NCBI GenBank assembly: GCA_024195265.1
Contig: JAJLRJ010000006.1
Coordinates: 28,956,064 to 29,020,063 of the forward strand
Direction: 5' to 3'
Length of the DNA: 64,000 nucleotides
Origin: Dendrophyllia cribrosa
Lineage: Eukaryota > Cnidaria > Anthozoa > Scleractinia > Dendrophylliidae
The translations under genes and the position numbers were made by a program. Below the pieces are notes generated by a model, which worked only from the letters and a program-made list of their open reading frames with translations, searched no databases and was not told the DNA's origin. Numbering within the stretch: position 1 is the first letter of the stretch; every line of letters begins with the position of its first letter. This document shows positions 22,901 through 34,900 of this stretch, piece after piece.

Positions 22901-25900
22901 CAAAGCGAGCTTGCTCCAGTCCCAAAGTCACTTGCTACCCTAGACGGAAGTCTACGAGAAGCAGGGAAGTCGGATCTTGGTACCATTTTACAAGGAAATG
23001 TCTGTAAGAGCCAAATGCCTATCAGCAGGAGTCAAACATGCACTATTATTGATGGAATGGCAGCTGTTCAGTCCCTCGCCAACTCTTCAGGAGCAAAAAC
23101 CTTTGGGGAGTGGACTGACCGATTTCTTCGTCATGTCACTTCCCATTTTTCGGACAGTTGTACAAGGGTTGACGTGCTATTTGACAGATATGTCAAGAAC
23201 TCGATAAAAGGAGGAACCAGAGACAAGCGCAGGGAGAAAAAGAGCACAGGGATTAGGCGCAATGTGGATAACAGAGATCAGAGAATTGGAAACTGGGAAA
23301 GGTTCATCATTCTAGAAGATAACAAGGCTAGCCTAGCTCATTTCCTCTCGACTGAAATCTTTGAGAGTTACAGAGCGCCTCCTGGGCGAGAGCTGGTGAT
23401 CAATGGAGGCTTCAAGGATACACTGAAGGTGTGGTCATCTGACACATCACGACAAGATATAAGAGAGCTCGCATCAGATCATGAGGAGGCAGATACTAGA
23501 ATAGTACTGCATGCCCGAGACGCAGCAGCAAGAGGGTACAAGCAAGTCAACATTTTGTGTCGTGATACGGACGTTCTTGTCCTCCTTTTGGCACACCGAG
23601 AGCAGCTTTGTCAAGAGATATGGATGTTTGCGGGTACATCAAGACAAAGGCGTTACATACCAGTTCACAGAATCCCGCTCTCCGAGGAGAAGAGGAAGTC
23701 GCTTCTGGCATTTCATGCCATTACTGGCTGTGATACGACAAGCCAGTTCTATGGTGTGGGCAAGGCATCGGCATGGAAAGTCTTCGAAGATGCACCTGAC
23801 CTCTTGGAACACCTTGGAGAAGAAAGCCAAATCAGTGCTGACGTTCTTGCCAAAGCTGAAGCCTTTGTATGCAAACTCTACAATCCGGGAACACAAGAGG
23901 TGGAAATCAACAAAGAAAGAGCAGCAGCGTTTCGCAAATCCAAGAAAGATCTTGACGCCCTACCTCCGACTCAAGATGCACTGATTCTCCACATAAAGCG
24001 GGCAAACTATCAGACCATGGTATGGAATAAAGCGCTGGAACCATGTCCTTCTCTCCCAAAGCCTGAAGAGAGCGGATGGTATTACAGTGAAGGCCTTCTG
24101 AAGCCAAAGTTAATGACGCGAGAAGAAGTGTCAACCGCGTGTTTACAGTTAGCATACTGTGGGTGCTCCCGAGAGGGCGGATGCTGTGTAAACCGACGCT
24201 GCACTTGCGTTCAACTATCTCTTTGCTGTTCCAAGGCATGTAAATGTGGCGACAGGTGCAGAAACGACAGGAACACTGCAGCAGAGGCGAATGATGCATG
24301 ACCTATAACTTTGATAAGGTGGAAGTCACATGGTGGTCTTGTGTAATATAAGATAATTTGCTTATGGTTTATAAGCTTGTATTTCTGGCTTAAACCGTGC
24401 GGCCAAGTAGAAGAAAGTTCAGTCTTTTTACATGAAAAATCCTAACTCATGGAAAATGTTACATAGGTTAAAACGTTATAGAATGACTGAAAATAGAATG
24501 ATTTCATTACATCACGTGACCCATCATAGCTGATCACCTATTGCATTTTTGTGTTTTTATTGTTGGATGTGTAAATCAAAATGAGAAACGTCAGTAAGTT
24601 GAAAACTATATTAAAGGAAAGTGTGAATAGAGCGTCTTTTATGCTTTAAAATCGATTTTATTGGAAAGTCACGTGACTCTTCATAACTGATCACGTGACG
24701 CATTTTATCTCCCACACTACTGTCTATCGAGCTCTGAACGTCAAGTAGCAAAGATTCAGCTATTTCCCCATCGTATTGTGCACTTTTTATTGGGTTTATA
24801 TAAATGTTACAGTTCAGCCTCGTTTTCATGCTGTAGGAGCGAGAGCCTAGACAAAAAACCCATTTAATGACAGATATCATAACATTTGGAGTGGGCAACA
24901 GCGGAATTCTTAATCAGGATGGCAAGACGAAGATTTTAAGCTATGTTGCCTGCTTCTACTCAAAATGTTTAGCGAAAATCGTTTTTTGGCGAGCTGCCTC
25001 CTGACTCAACAGACTCAAAAGTTGGAACTACACTGCATGTCTTTATAACTGACTCTGGGAGTGAAATGGTTAAGGAGCGAAAGCCATGATAATTATTTCA
25101 TGCTTCGGCCGAACAGCGAACAGCCAGAAACGTTTTAGCTACAGTGGAACACAACCATGGAATGAACTGCCCACTGATGCATTCATGCAAATAATTCTCC
25201 TCCCTACACAAGGGGGAGACCTTCGGAGTAAGGCAACAAACTCAATCCAGATTGATGCTGAGTCCGGGATTTAAGCTCCAGACAAACTGGGTGACAGAGT
25301 GCTATCACCACTACGACACCCTGCCGTAAAAGAGGATAAGATTGTTTTACCTTGGGCTAAAACTAGAGAACAGAACACCTTTGCCTTTTACTGGAGCGAA
25401 GATTTGGATCACTTTACCATTTGAAATGAAATGCGAACGCTCCACGGAAGCGCTTGCATTTGGGAAGACCAAGGACGTTTTGAGGACGTTTTGGGGACGT
25501 TCTGGTTGTTATGAAATTAGAATACGCTGAAAAGAACGTTGTCAAAATGTGGATGAGCAGTCTTCTTCCAAAAAAATATGACCCAAACTTTCAAAGTTAC
25601 TATGAATAAATAGAGCACTCTTTCTACCTGAGTGATAAAATGCTGCCAAGAACTCGTGCAGTGCACTGAAGTACGACGGGAAAGGGAATAATCCCAAGTG
25701 AGGCTGAAGTAACAGATCTGCGGTCAGAGGCGGCTGCCATGCATCATGGGAAGCCGCGTCGCCGCCAATAGATGATGATGCTGCTTTGAGAAATGCCTGC
25801 ACGCCAGCTCGAGCATACCTAATGAAAACAAAGGTACAGGTTAAAATGAAGTAGAAATGATTTCATTTGAATGGTCACACTTCACGATTTCATCCACAGA

Positions 25901-28900
25901 CTCAAAGTTAGAACCACCCTGTACTGCATCATAAACAGCAGCACACGAAAGTACTAGTACTGTTCCACAGCTTTCATTTGTATGGTCACACTTTAGGAAT
26001 TCATCCACACACTCAAAAGCTTGAACCACCTTGTACAACATAATAAACAGCACCACAAAAAGTACTGCTCAGAAGCTCACATTCTGGAGTTTCATCCACA
26101 GTCTCAAAAGTTAGAACCACCTTGTACAGTATAATAAACAGCACCACAGGAAACTACTGCTCAGTACATGTAGCTTTCATTTGAATGGCTACATTTTAGG
26201 GTCAGAAGCACGTTTAATACATGGAGGTTATTCAGCGTGAAGTTGTGTAATACGGCTGAGTATTTTTACGAGTCAGTGTTTTTCAGTTTTTAAGGTATCA
26301 GACTTTTTGCACATATAAATAGTCTATTTGTCTTGATTTCGTTTCGGTAATTTCCCCGATTCTGAAGTCATACGCCTCAGTACATGTCAGTATCTCAATG
26401 TCTAGAACTTGCATATGTTATCAGTTTAGTTAGCATGGACGAAGTCTCTTCTCCAGTGCAACTTAGGTGCTGATTGGTGTGGAATCAACCCAAAAGTTGT
26501 CAGATTTTTCTCGCTTCTACAAAAGTAGTTTGCTTTCAATGCTATCACGGAATTTAATCTGCTATATAACACGCGCAAGCGATCTCAAGCAAGGTCACGT
26601 AGCTGCCGTAGTTGTTTTGATCGGTTTTGAATCAAGTCCAGAAATTTTCATTGCTCTCTGTCAAGCGAATAAAAAAAAACTATAAAATATTGTGTTTGCC
26701 TTTGGTAATAACAAATTGCAAAGCAAAGTTTCTAAGCCGACTAGGTTTTATTACTAAAGCGTGCTATTTTGTCGAGACAAAAAAATTTTATTGATAACAC
26801 TCAACAACCAGATAATAACACGATGAGAACTAGAGCTATTTTAAAAGATAAAAAGATCACAATTGTCACAAAAACGACAATTCAGTTTAATTCTTAGATG
26901 GGTAGGTTAAATTAATCTGCGTTCTCCTGAAGCGGCCGGTCAGTGAATTATAATTGCTACAGGACCTACAGCGAATCGCTTCGCGGTAGAACATCGCGCG
27001 AAAACGCGACGTCGGTATTTAGATGTTAGTGAAAGTTTCCCAAATCAGGCAGAAAACCACAGTAAAATCAAGTTAGAGCATTCAAAGCATACCAGAATGG
27101 TGCTAGAAGCGAGGAAAATTCGATAACTTCTTGTTTGATTCCAAAGAGACCCAACATCTAACTTGGCCCGTAGAAGAACCTTCGTCCATTTCCAATGCGT
27201 ATTTTTAGACATTGAGATATTGAGCCGTACGATTCCAAAATCGGGAAAATAACCGAAACTATAAATCAAGACAAATAGATTATTTACATATGTGAACAAT
27301 TTGAGAAATTTCGGAGTACACAGCACCCCAGGATTGAATGGATTGTGCCTGATTTCCACGGTGATGGCGTAAATATGAAAAACGGCTTCCCTACGTTTTT
27401 CAAATTTGTAAGCTTGCCTGACACTTCGCGACATAGCCCCTTTAAACCCACGATGGAATGTGAAAGTGAAAAAGAAAAAGCACCTTCAACACTTCTAACA
27501 CACCTGGGAAGCAGCTTGTGGTTTGTTTCACAGAATGCTATAATGGCTCTTTCCCTCTGTTTTCCAGTCAGTCCGCATGTGGACAGTTGTACTTTAGTTG
27601 GCATCAGCATTTCCACTATCGCACACCCCAGGCTTATCATGTCCGCTTGCACCAGTTTGCCAAAATTGGTCTTTTCGTCGATCTGTAGGGAAGTAAAGAG
27701 GTTAAGTTGTTTTAAGAGCCATGTAGGACATAAGGACGGTACTAACAGAATTGCCCGATTCGCTAGCCATAATACTACCAACTGCTACCAACTCAAAGGA
27801 AGAAAAGAAGGCTGAATTCCAAAGGTACATGTAGCATCAACCACAAACCATTGCTAATCTAGTGCCTTCTTCCAACAGAGACGTCCTTATTGAAAAAGGA
27901 ACAGCCTACATGTACCTGAAAATTACGGACGAGGGCGCGATGGTCAAACAGTTAGAAATAACAGTATAAAATTCAAATGAAAGCGAATGAAGGCCTACGA
28001 CTTTTGACATTGTTTCGGACTTATAAACGGGCGGCTTTCAAAAGGATGTGAAGGCGCGGTGGTCTAGTGGTTAGCGTGTCGGACTTTCAACCTGAAGGTC
28101 GGTGGTTCAAGCCTGGTCTCCGCCGTCATGTTGACTCCTTAGATAAGAAACTTTACTCCACGTCTTCACCCAGGTGTGTAAATGGGTACCGGCGACATAA
28201 TGCTGGCGCGTAACCGTGCGATGGACTAGCATCCCATCCAGGGGGGAGTAGTAATACTCTCAGGGTTTAAGCTACGGCAGTTGTGAGCCACTAGGCTCGT
28301 GAAGAATTTACATTTCAAACGAATGGGTGACGGGGATATACTGAACCTATTGCAGGAAAAGCACTTAATTCCCTGGCATTATTGCGAGTACACACAATAC
28401 AGTGAATTTAAGTTTAAGCTCACCTTTCTTTCATGGTTACCAGGGCTTGCATCACTTCTGGGGCCAAACTGGTTCTTGAACTTCTCCAGCGCTTCAAATC
28501 TCTCCAACTGGTCCAGAGGATTGTAACTCGTGGGAATAGATATGGCCTCAAACTGTGCACCCTTTAATCCTTCATCTTCGCTGGTTGCTTCTTTCCCTGG
28601 CGCTGGTTTGCTGCTGTTTTCTGCTCCACTTTCAATCGACGTCGTTTGGTTGCCAAGAATGAAATCGCCGCTCTCAAGAACACTTTCAACAGACATCACA
28701 GATTCTTCCAATAATGAAGTTTTCTCTGTCATGTGTTCACTGTCTAAACGGAGCAAGCTTCGTAAACTTTTGCCATCTACCAGTTCATGACCAGCTCTGT
28801 CATGAAGCAAGGTGTTTGTGTACGGCAGAGAAGCTTTCGCTCTTCCTGGGTGTGGCTCTGTAAAGAGCTGCACAACACCGTGATTGCTCAATGACTGATG

Positions 28901-31900
28901 CTTGTCTATGAGATGAAGATAGACATTCTTGGCTTTCACGGCTGCTTTACCAGCAAGCTTGTAGCCAAACGTTAAATCAATCCAGTGATGCAGATTAAGA
29001 GACACTGCCTCGCTTTCAAGCACAGATCTGTGCCACTCAATGAACTCTTTCGCTGAGTATGTCCACAAAGGCAGCTCCAAATCAGGAAGATCCGGGTGAA
29101 TCGATTCGAAGATACTGGTGTCTGAAAAGAACTGCGGGATGCATTCATCTGGTGTCCAGTGATACAATCTCTCCATACTGGATGGGTACTCGTTCGCAAC
29201 CCAGTTAGCTCTCACATGATCACAAAGAACTGATTTGGGCGTTCTTCGTGCCAGATAGACATGGTATGTGATGTCTGACAGAACGTCTGACACATGGTGA
29301 GGAGGCGCACCATCTTGGCTGTCCCACCACGCGGCTTTGTATGTCACATCAAGCTGCCTGTCTCCTTTGTTCAGACGGAATTTGGACTTTTTCAAGTCTC
29401 TATATCCTCCATCACGGGCAGAGAAGTCTGTCACCCATGGAAACACTGGATGGTAATTGGGATCGCCGAGCCGCCGACCTACCAACACATTCAATGCCAT
29501 CAAGTAGTCAAAGTTACTAATCTTTCCATGCACCCACAATTCAACAAGATTGGGCAAATCGTCTCTAGTCCAATTACAAACCAATTCGTTTGTGGCCAAT
29601 TGTGGCTTTGATTTCGATTTATTATCGGTCACGCTGTCAGCGCCAGATGATAAGAGGTCCGAATTGTGATGAAGAGTATGGGAAAAGTTTGGAGATTCGA
29701 GGTAAATCCACAATCCTTTACTAATCTTAACACTGTGAAGGGTCAATGCCCCGTGAGCTAAACCACGACTATGGTACCAGCGAAGCGCATGAAGAAGCTC
29801 ATAAATCATAAACAGCGGTCTCATGTGTGAACCGGACAGCACAGATGAACTAAATGTCACCATGTTATGAAGACTGTGTTGGAAATACGGCTCAATAAGA
29901 AAGTAGGCAGATTTTCCTTCTAAGGCGCAGACAAAAGGAACAACATTCTGCTTCATTATGAGTGATAAAGAAGAACCTTCAGATTCCTCTTTAAAGTCGT
30001 CAAATGCATCGCGTTCAGCTGATGTCCCGAAATTACTGTGCTCTTCATTCTCCAGTTTTCTTGCTGAAATACCATATGCTCGCCAAAGCATTTCATCAAT
30101 CATATTCTGCAACAAACAAACGCAAGTCAAATGACGTCAACTGGAGTCTGCAAACGTCTCTCGAAGCTGCAAAAAGTTTCATCAGAATAGCCAAATTACA
30201 GGTGTGTGCTTTTCCTACATGTATATAAATCATATATAAGAACAACAAGATTACAACAAGGTTAGTCTCAAAATAGGTTAGGGCCGGTTGTCCGAAAGCC
30301 GGTTAACGCTAACCCAGGATTAAAACTTAACCGAGGATTTAATTTCTCTTGTCAGAAGTGCTTTCAAAAGCTAATTATAAGTTACATTCGAAGACAAGTC
30401 AGAGACGAAACTACAGGACAAAAATACTTTGGAAAAATCTCCATTGATTAATTATTTAACTGGAATCAAAATTGATGCTAACCCTGGGTTTACCGTTAGC
30501 TTAACCGTGCTTTGAACTGCCCGGCCCAGGTCACTAAACAGGTGACTGTAAATTCTACTTCTCATAGAAGCGCTGAGTGCAAAAATAGGCCTACTGTACA
30601 TGAATATGGACAACATCACGTTTGGGTGCCCTGAACATCATCATGACGATGAATCCACTTCTTTTTTCAATGTTTGTTTGTATTCCGTAATGACAGTCTA
30701 CATGCACATGTAACCTCCATTGAGTTTCCAGTATTTCAGAATGCAATGACACAGAAACTTGAAATATATGCAATACACAAGAAGTCGGTTCTATTCTACA
30801 TGTAGCTCCTTGCTAGGGTAGAATTTTAGCATTTCTATCATAACAAACAAAATAATAACTAAACAACTGATTCGTGTTCAGAGCATCAAAACTAGATATT
30901 TTATGGGGTTCTAATGTTCCACAAAGGAGAAACTTGAAAACTAGCCTTAGAATGCCCATATATAGACCCCAGTTTATAGCACTCAGGCCTTCAATTAGAC
31001 TGCAGGCTTCATACATGTATTTAAAGGGGAAGTATCAAAGGAATTGTGACCTTTTTTGGTCAAACCTATGCTACAATACCTTTATTAACAACTTTTCCGC
31101 TTATAAGTAAGTACAGAAGAGAACCACATAATGTTTGGCAGTAAATGGGACCAAGGTTGTTGGGTGCACCCTGGACTAAACTAAGGGTGGCAGCCACACA
31201 CCCTACAAAACCACACCCTACAAAATGTAATATAAAGGGGGTGGCAGCAACACACCCAGCCAGTAATGGATGAGCCAACAAGTGTGGAGCATCCCAATAA
31301 TGACTAATGACTAATTGCTTGGACATGGTGTCCATTAGCACAAAAATGACTTAGCTTTTGTCATGAAAGTGTTATTAAGCCATCGCATTAAGCAAGTATC
31401 CAGATCCCCCCCCCCCCCCTCCCCCTCCACACCACCGCCACAGAGCGACAATGGAAACCCCCAAGATCAAAATTTTATAATAATAATTTATATTATTGAC
31501 GGTAGTACCCCAGAAGAAGACAAATAAAAACACGTCAATTGTCTACCTTGTCAGACTGCTTTCTTGATGGAGCAGGCAGGACACAATGTGCTGCAAGAGG
31601 GTAACTGTCCAAAGCACTGTCCCAGCTGTGTCGGAAATTCTGGACACCAACACATTGCATCAGCTCAGCATAAGATAAACCAACAAATTTGTTTGCATCA
31701 CCAATTCCACTTCCAAAATCACCAACAAAGCTGAAATTAATAGTTATTCATGTGAATCATTTAATATATATGTAGTGGTTCAAATTTTTCTTTGGTTTGA
31801 ACATTTTTAAACCAGTTTGATTTTTGTTTTCCTTTGTCTCAGAATATGGTAATAAATCTGAGACGAAGGAAAAATAAACTTGAACTGGTTTGAAAATTTT

Positions 31901-34900
31901 CAAACCAAGAAAAAATTTGAACCACAACATATATTCCTATTAGACAGACAGATAGACTGGGTTTTATTAAGTCACTTTGCAGAACTGAATTGTGCAACTT
32001 TACAAAATACTTAATTCCAAAACTATCCTAAACTAAAAAAAATATTATGTACTGAACAGCCCTACTACAAAAGCGGACAGCCTCACGCGTTAAGATTTCA
32101 AGAAAATTTGTCTCCAATTTGGTCATTTGATAAAATACTTATTGACTAAGTTAGGTCGGGCCGGATGGGAAAATATTTGGCTCTCGTTCATGGCGCACCG
32201 ACCTCGCTGCACTCGGTCCGTACGCCATGACCTCGAACCAAATATTTTCCATCCGGCCCGACCTAACTTAGTCAATAAGTATTTTATCATATGACCAAAT
32301 TGGAGACAAATTTACTTGAAATCTTAACGCGTGAGGCTGTCCGCTTTTGTAGTAGGGCTGTACAGCTTTTTTGGCCCCGCTCGCGCAAATACATACGGCC
32401 CTCATACAGGACTTTTATCAATGGTTTTGCAAAGAAAAGGTTCGCAGGGCCGTACGGGTCATATGATAAAATACGTTACTAACTATACTGTAATTTTAAT
32501 AAAAATCTAAAATGCAATCATGAATACACGTACATTGCAATGGAGCTACACTTGTTGACCATTGCAATTGAGGTGAACAAGAGATTTATTTATTAGCTAA
32601 GTGGCCTATAATTTTTCACAGTAATACCGAGGAGTATTACTACTCCACTGCTAGGCCATCAGAAAGTAGGCAACTAAAAAGGAGAAACTGGGATAAAATT
32701 GTGAGGGGGCCTGGGGTGAATGTTGGTGCAGAAAAGTAGAAAAGAGTTCCCTGCCAAAAATCAACAACGTCAGTAGTTACTGAACAAGTTGGTCACAATG
32801 ACAATTTCTATTCAACTGGGGATGGAATGAAGCTGAACATCAAGCCGTGAAAATCTTACTTACAGTAAGAAGGGTAGAGGGATATAAAACCAGTAAACAC
32901 AAATAATATTTGTTTAATTGACTTGCTCTTCGAAAATACTTTCAGCATTCCATGAAGGAAACTCTTTCGTCTTCACAACTTTGTTCAAGTTGTAAACTGG
33001 TGGTAACTGTAAATGCAAGTTCTTGTCCTGTTGCATTAGTTCACTGGTTTGGGAAAATCTTAACCCAGTGTTTACAACAACCTTCAGGCATCTCGTTTGG
33101 CTGCGATGCCACAATGCACAGTTTTGCTATTGCAAGACAAGTTGCCCAAACATTACATAGTGTTACACCAGCTAAGCATTTTACTGTCACAATGGTCTGG
33201 GCTATAGAGAGAATTAGGAATTAGTTTTATTGATTTCATTTTTAGGAACAGTTCTATCAATTTTCAAAATGTTTTAACTCAAACTTAATGAGCATTTTAA
33301 GTAAGTCTCGGTTTTGAATGTAGCTGTTTATATGTAAAGCGAACTTGAATATTTATATAGAGAAATTCTATTTTATTATGATTATAATATTATAATTATT
33401 ATTAAATTGTATACTAACCTTTTTCTTAAAGGTGCCTTCTTAATTGGTTTTTTGATGAGCAGAATACTGATTCTTACCCAGGGTGCATCTGGTTCAGGAT
33501 GAGAGGGCTGTAAGATGAGCTGATGTTCATAGGAGCTCCACGGGGAAACCTGAGCAGGCCCATCCTGAGAAGGGACCCCTGTTATGTACCTCTGAAGCCA
33601 GTTCTCATGAACCTGGACAGAGAAAAAGACAAAGTTGTTTGACAAGCGCCTAAGTTACCAATTAAGACACAGTATTGATCTCCTTGATAACTGGGATTTA
33701 GTCCATAGAAAGTTATACTTTACCACTATGTTCACTTGATTAAAAAACAAAGACAGAAAAACGAGACAAGTCAGATTTCCTTACCAACCGTAATATCCCT
33801 CTACTGTATCAAGTATATATCACAGGAAAAATACCAGGGGCCGGATTCATGTTCAAAGCAGTCCTAAGTTAAAATATATCCTAAGTATTGTTTCTTAACA
33901 ATAGCCTATTGTTGGAATTGACAATAGACTATTGTTAAGAAACAATACTTAGGATATGTCTTAACTTAGGAGGGTTTCATGAATCCGGCCCCAGGTTCCA
34001 ATTTTTGGATATTTTAGGGTTAATTTAAAGAATACAAAAATTATTGCAACACAGCGTTTCGATGTATCTAACATCATTATAAAGTAGAAAATGACAGAAA
34101 GAAAAGGTGAATATAAATAAGGAGAAACAGATCAGTTATTCACGTAACTTAGAACTCTAACAAAAGAATGTTAATTAATCTGTTTCTCACTTATATTTAT
34201 ATTCACCTTTTCCTTCTGTCATTTTTTTTTTTACTTGATAATGATGTTAGATACATCGAAATGTTGTATCGTGATAATTTTTGTATTTTTACAAAAAGTT
34301 TTCAACAAACCTTACATTATTTAAATAAACCCACAAAAATCCCAAATTTGTCAGAGTGAGTCAAGTCCCAGCCAAGGAATTTCTTGGTTGTGACGTGTCT
34401 CACTTTGCCAAATTTGGGAATTTTGTGAGTATTCGCAATTCTATAAATACCCTAAAACAATAACAAAATGGGAATCTGGTATTTTTTCCTTATTGCCCCT
34501 TCACCTTGATCAGTCACTTTTTATAGCCTTAGTAAAAAGGTTAGCAAAAATTAATGATGATTTGAAAACTGCAAGAAGGCAAGACTAGCATTTTCTCAGT
34601 GAACCCACAACTTTCAAAATGAGAGACTGCTTCAGGCTCAATGATCACTTCCAGAAAAAATCGTTAATTAAAATGTTAATTTGAGACTTTGAAGACAGCA
34701 AGACTAGCATTATTTCTGCAAGCCCAAGGTCTTTTGACTCTTTAAAAATGCAAGACCAAGTCATAGACCCTGGAATAGCTTAATAAAAAATCAAGACCCT
34801 GAGATGTGGAGAACAGCTTTAAAATCGAGACCGCCAGTCCTATGAAATTCTACTTAAATTTGAGAGACCCAAAATTTTTGAAAGACTACATGTACATGTA

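Larger units (their letters stand above)
18088..25005 (+). mobile_element. Academ-like DNA transposon, 6.9 kb
   Basis: Terminal inverted repeats of about 490 bp (18088-18579 and 24511-25005), highly similar to each other, enclose one long plus-strand gene. It sits in the WDR81 intron between exons 6 and 7 and splits an older TTAA MITE. The encoded protein has DDE-like motifs, a FEN1/XPG-like nuclease region and a CXC domain, as in the XPG-bearing branch of the Academ superfamily; that assignment is by motif memory, not by search. About 36 bp of the host MITE unit are missing at the junction and no clean target duplication is visible. Confidence 0.75.

Noticed and set aside
25342..25530. 62-codon frame with PFTGAKIWITLPFEMK
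   Set aside because: It faintly resembles another LINE RT tail, but the rest is tandem ACGTTTTG-type repeat; too weak to call.
28051..28125. tRNA gene candidate (also 12565-12630)
   Set aside because: A and B boxes are present but the acceptor and anticodon stems do not pair, and SINE bodies follow; called SINE heads.
32952..33224. 90-codon plus-strand frame in the intron between exons 2 and 3
   Set aside because: No recognisable motif, no splice context, and located inside an intron on the other strand.
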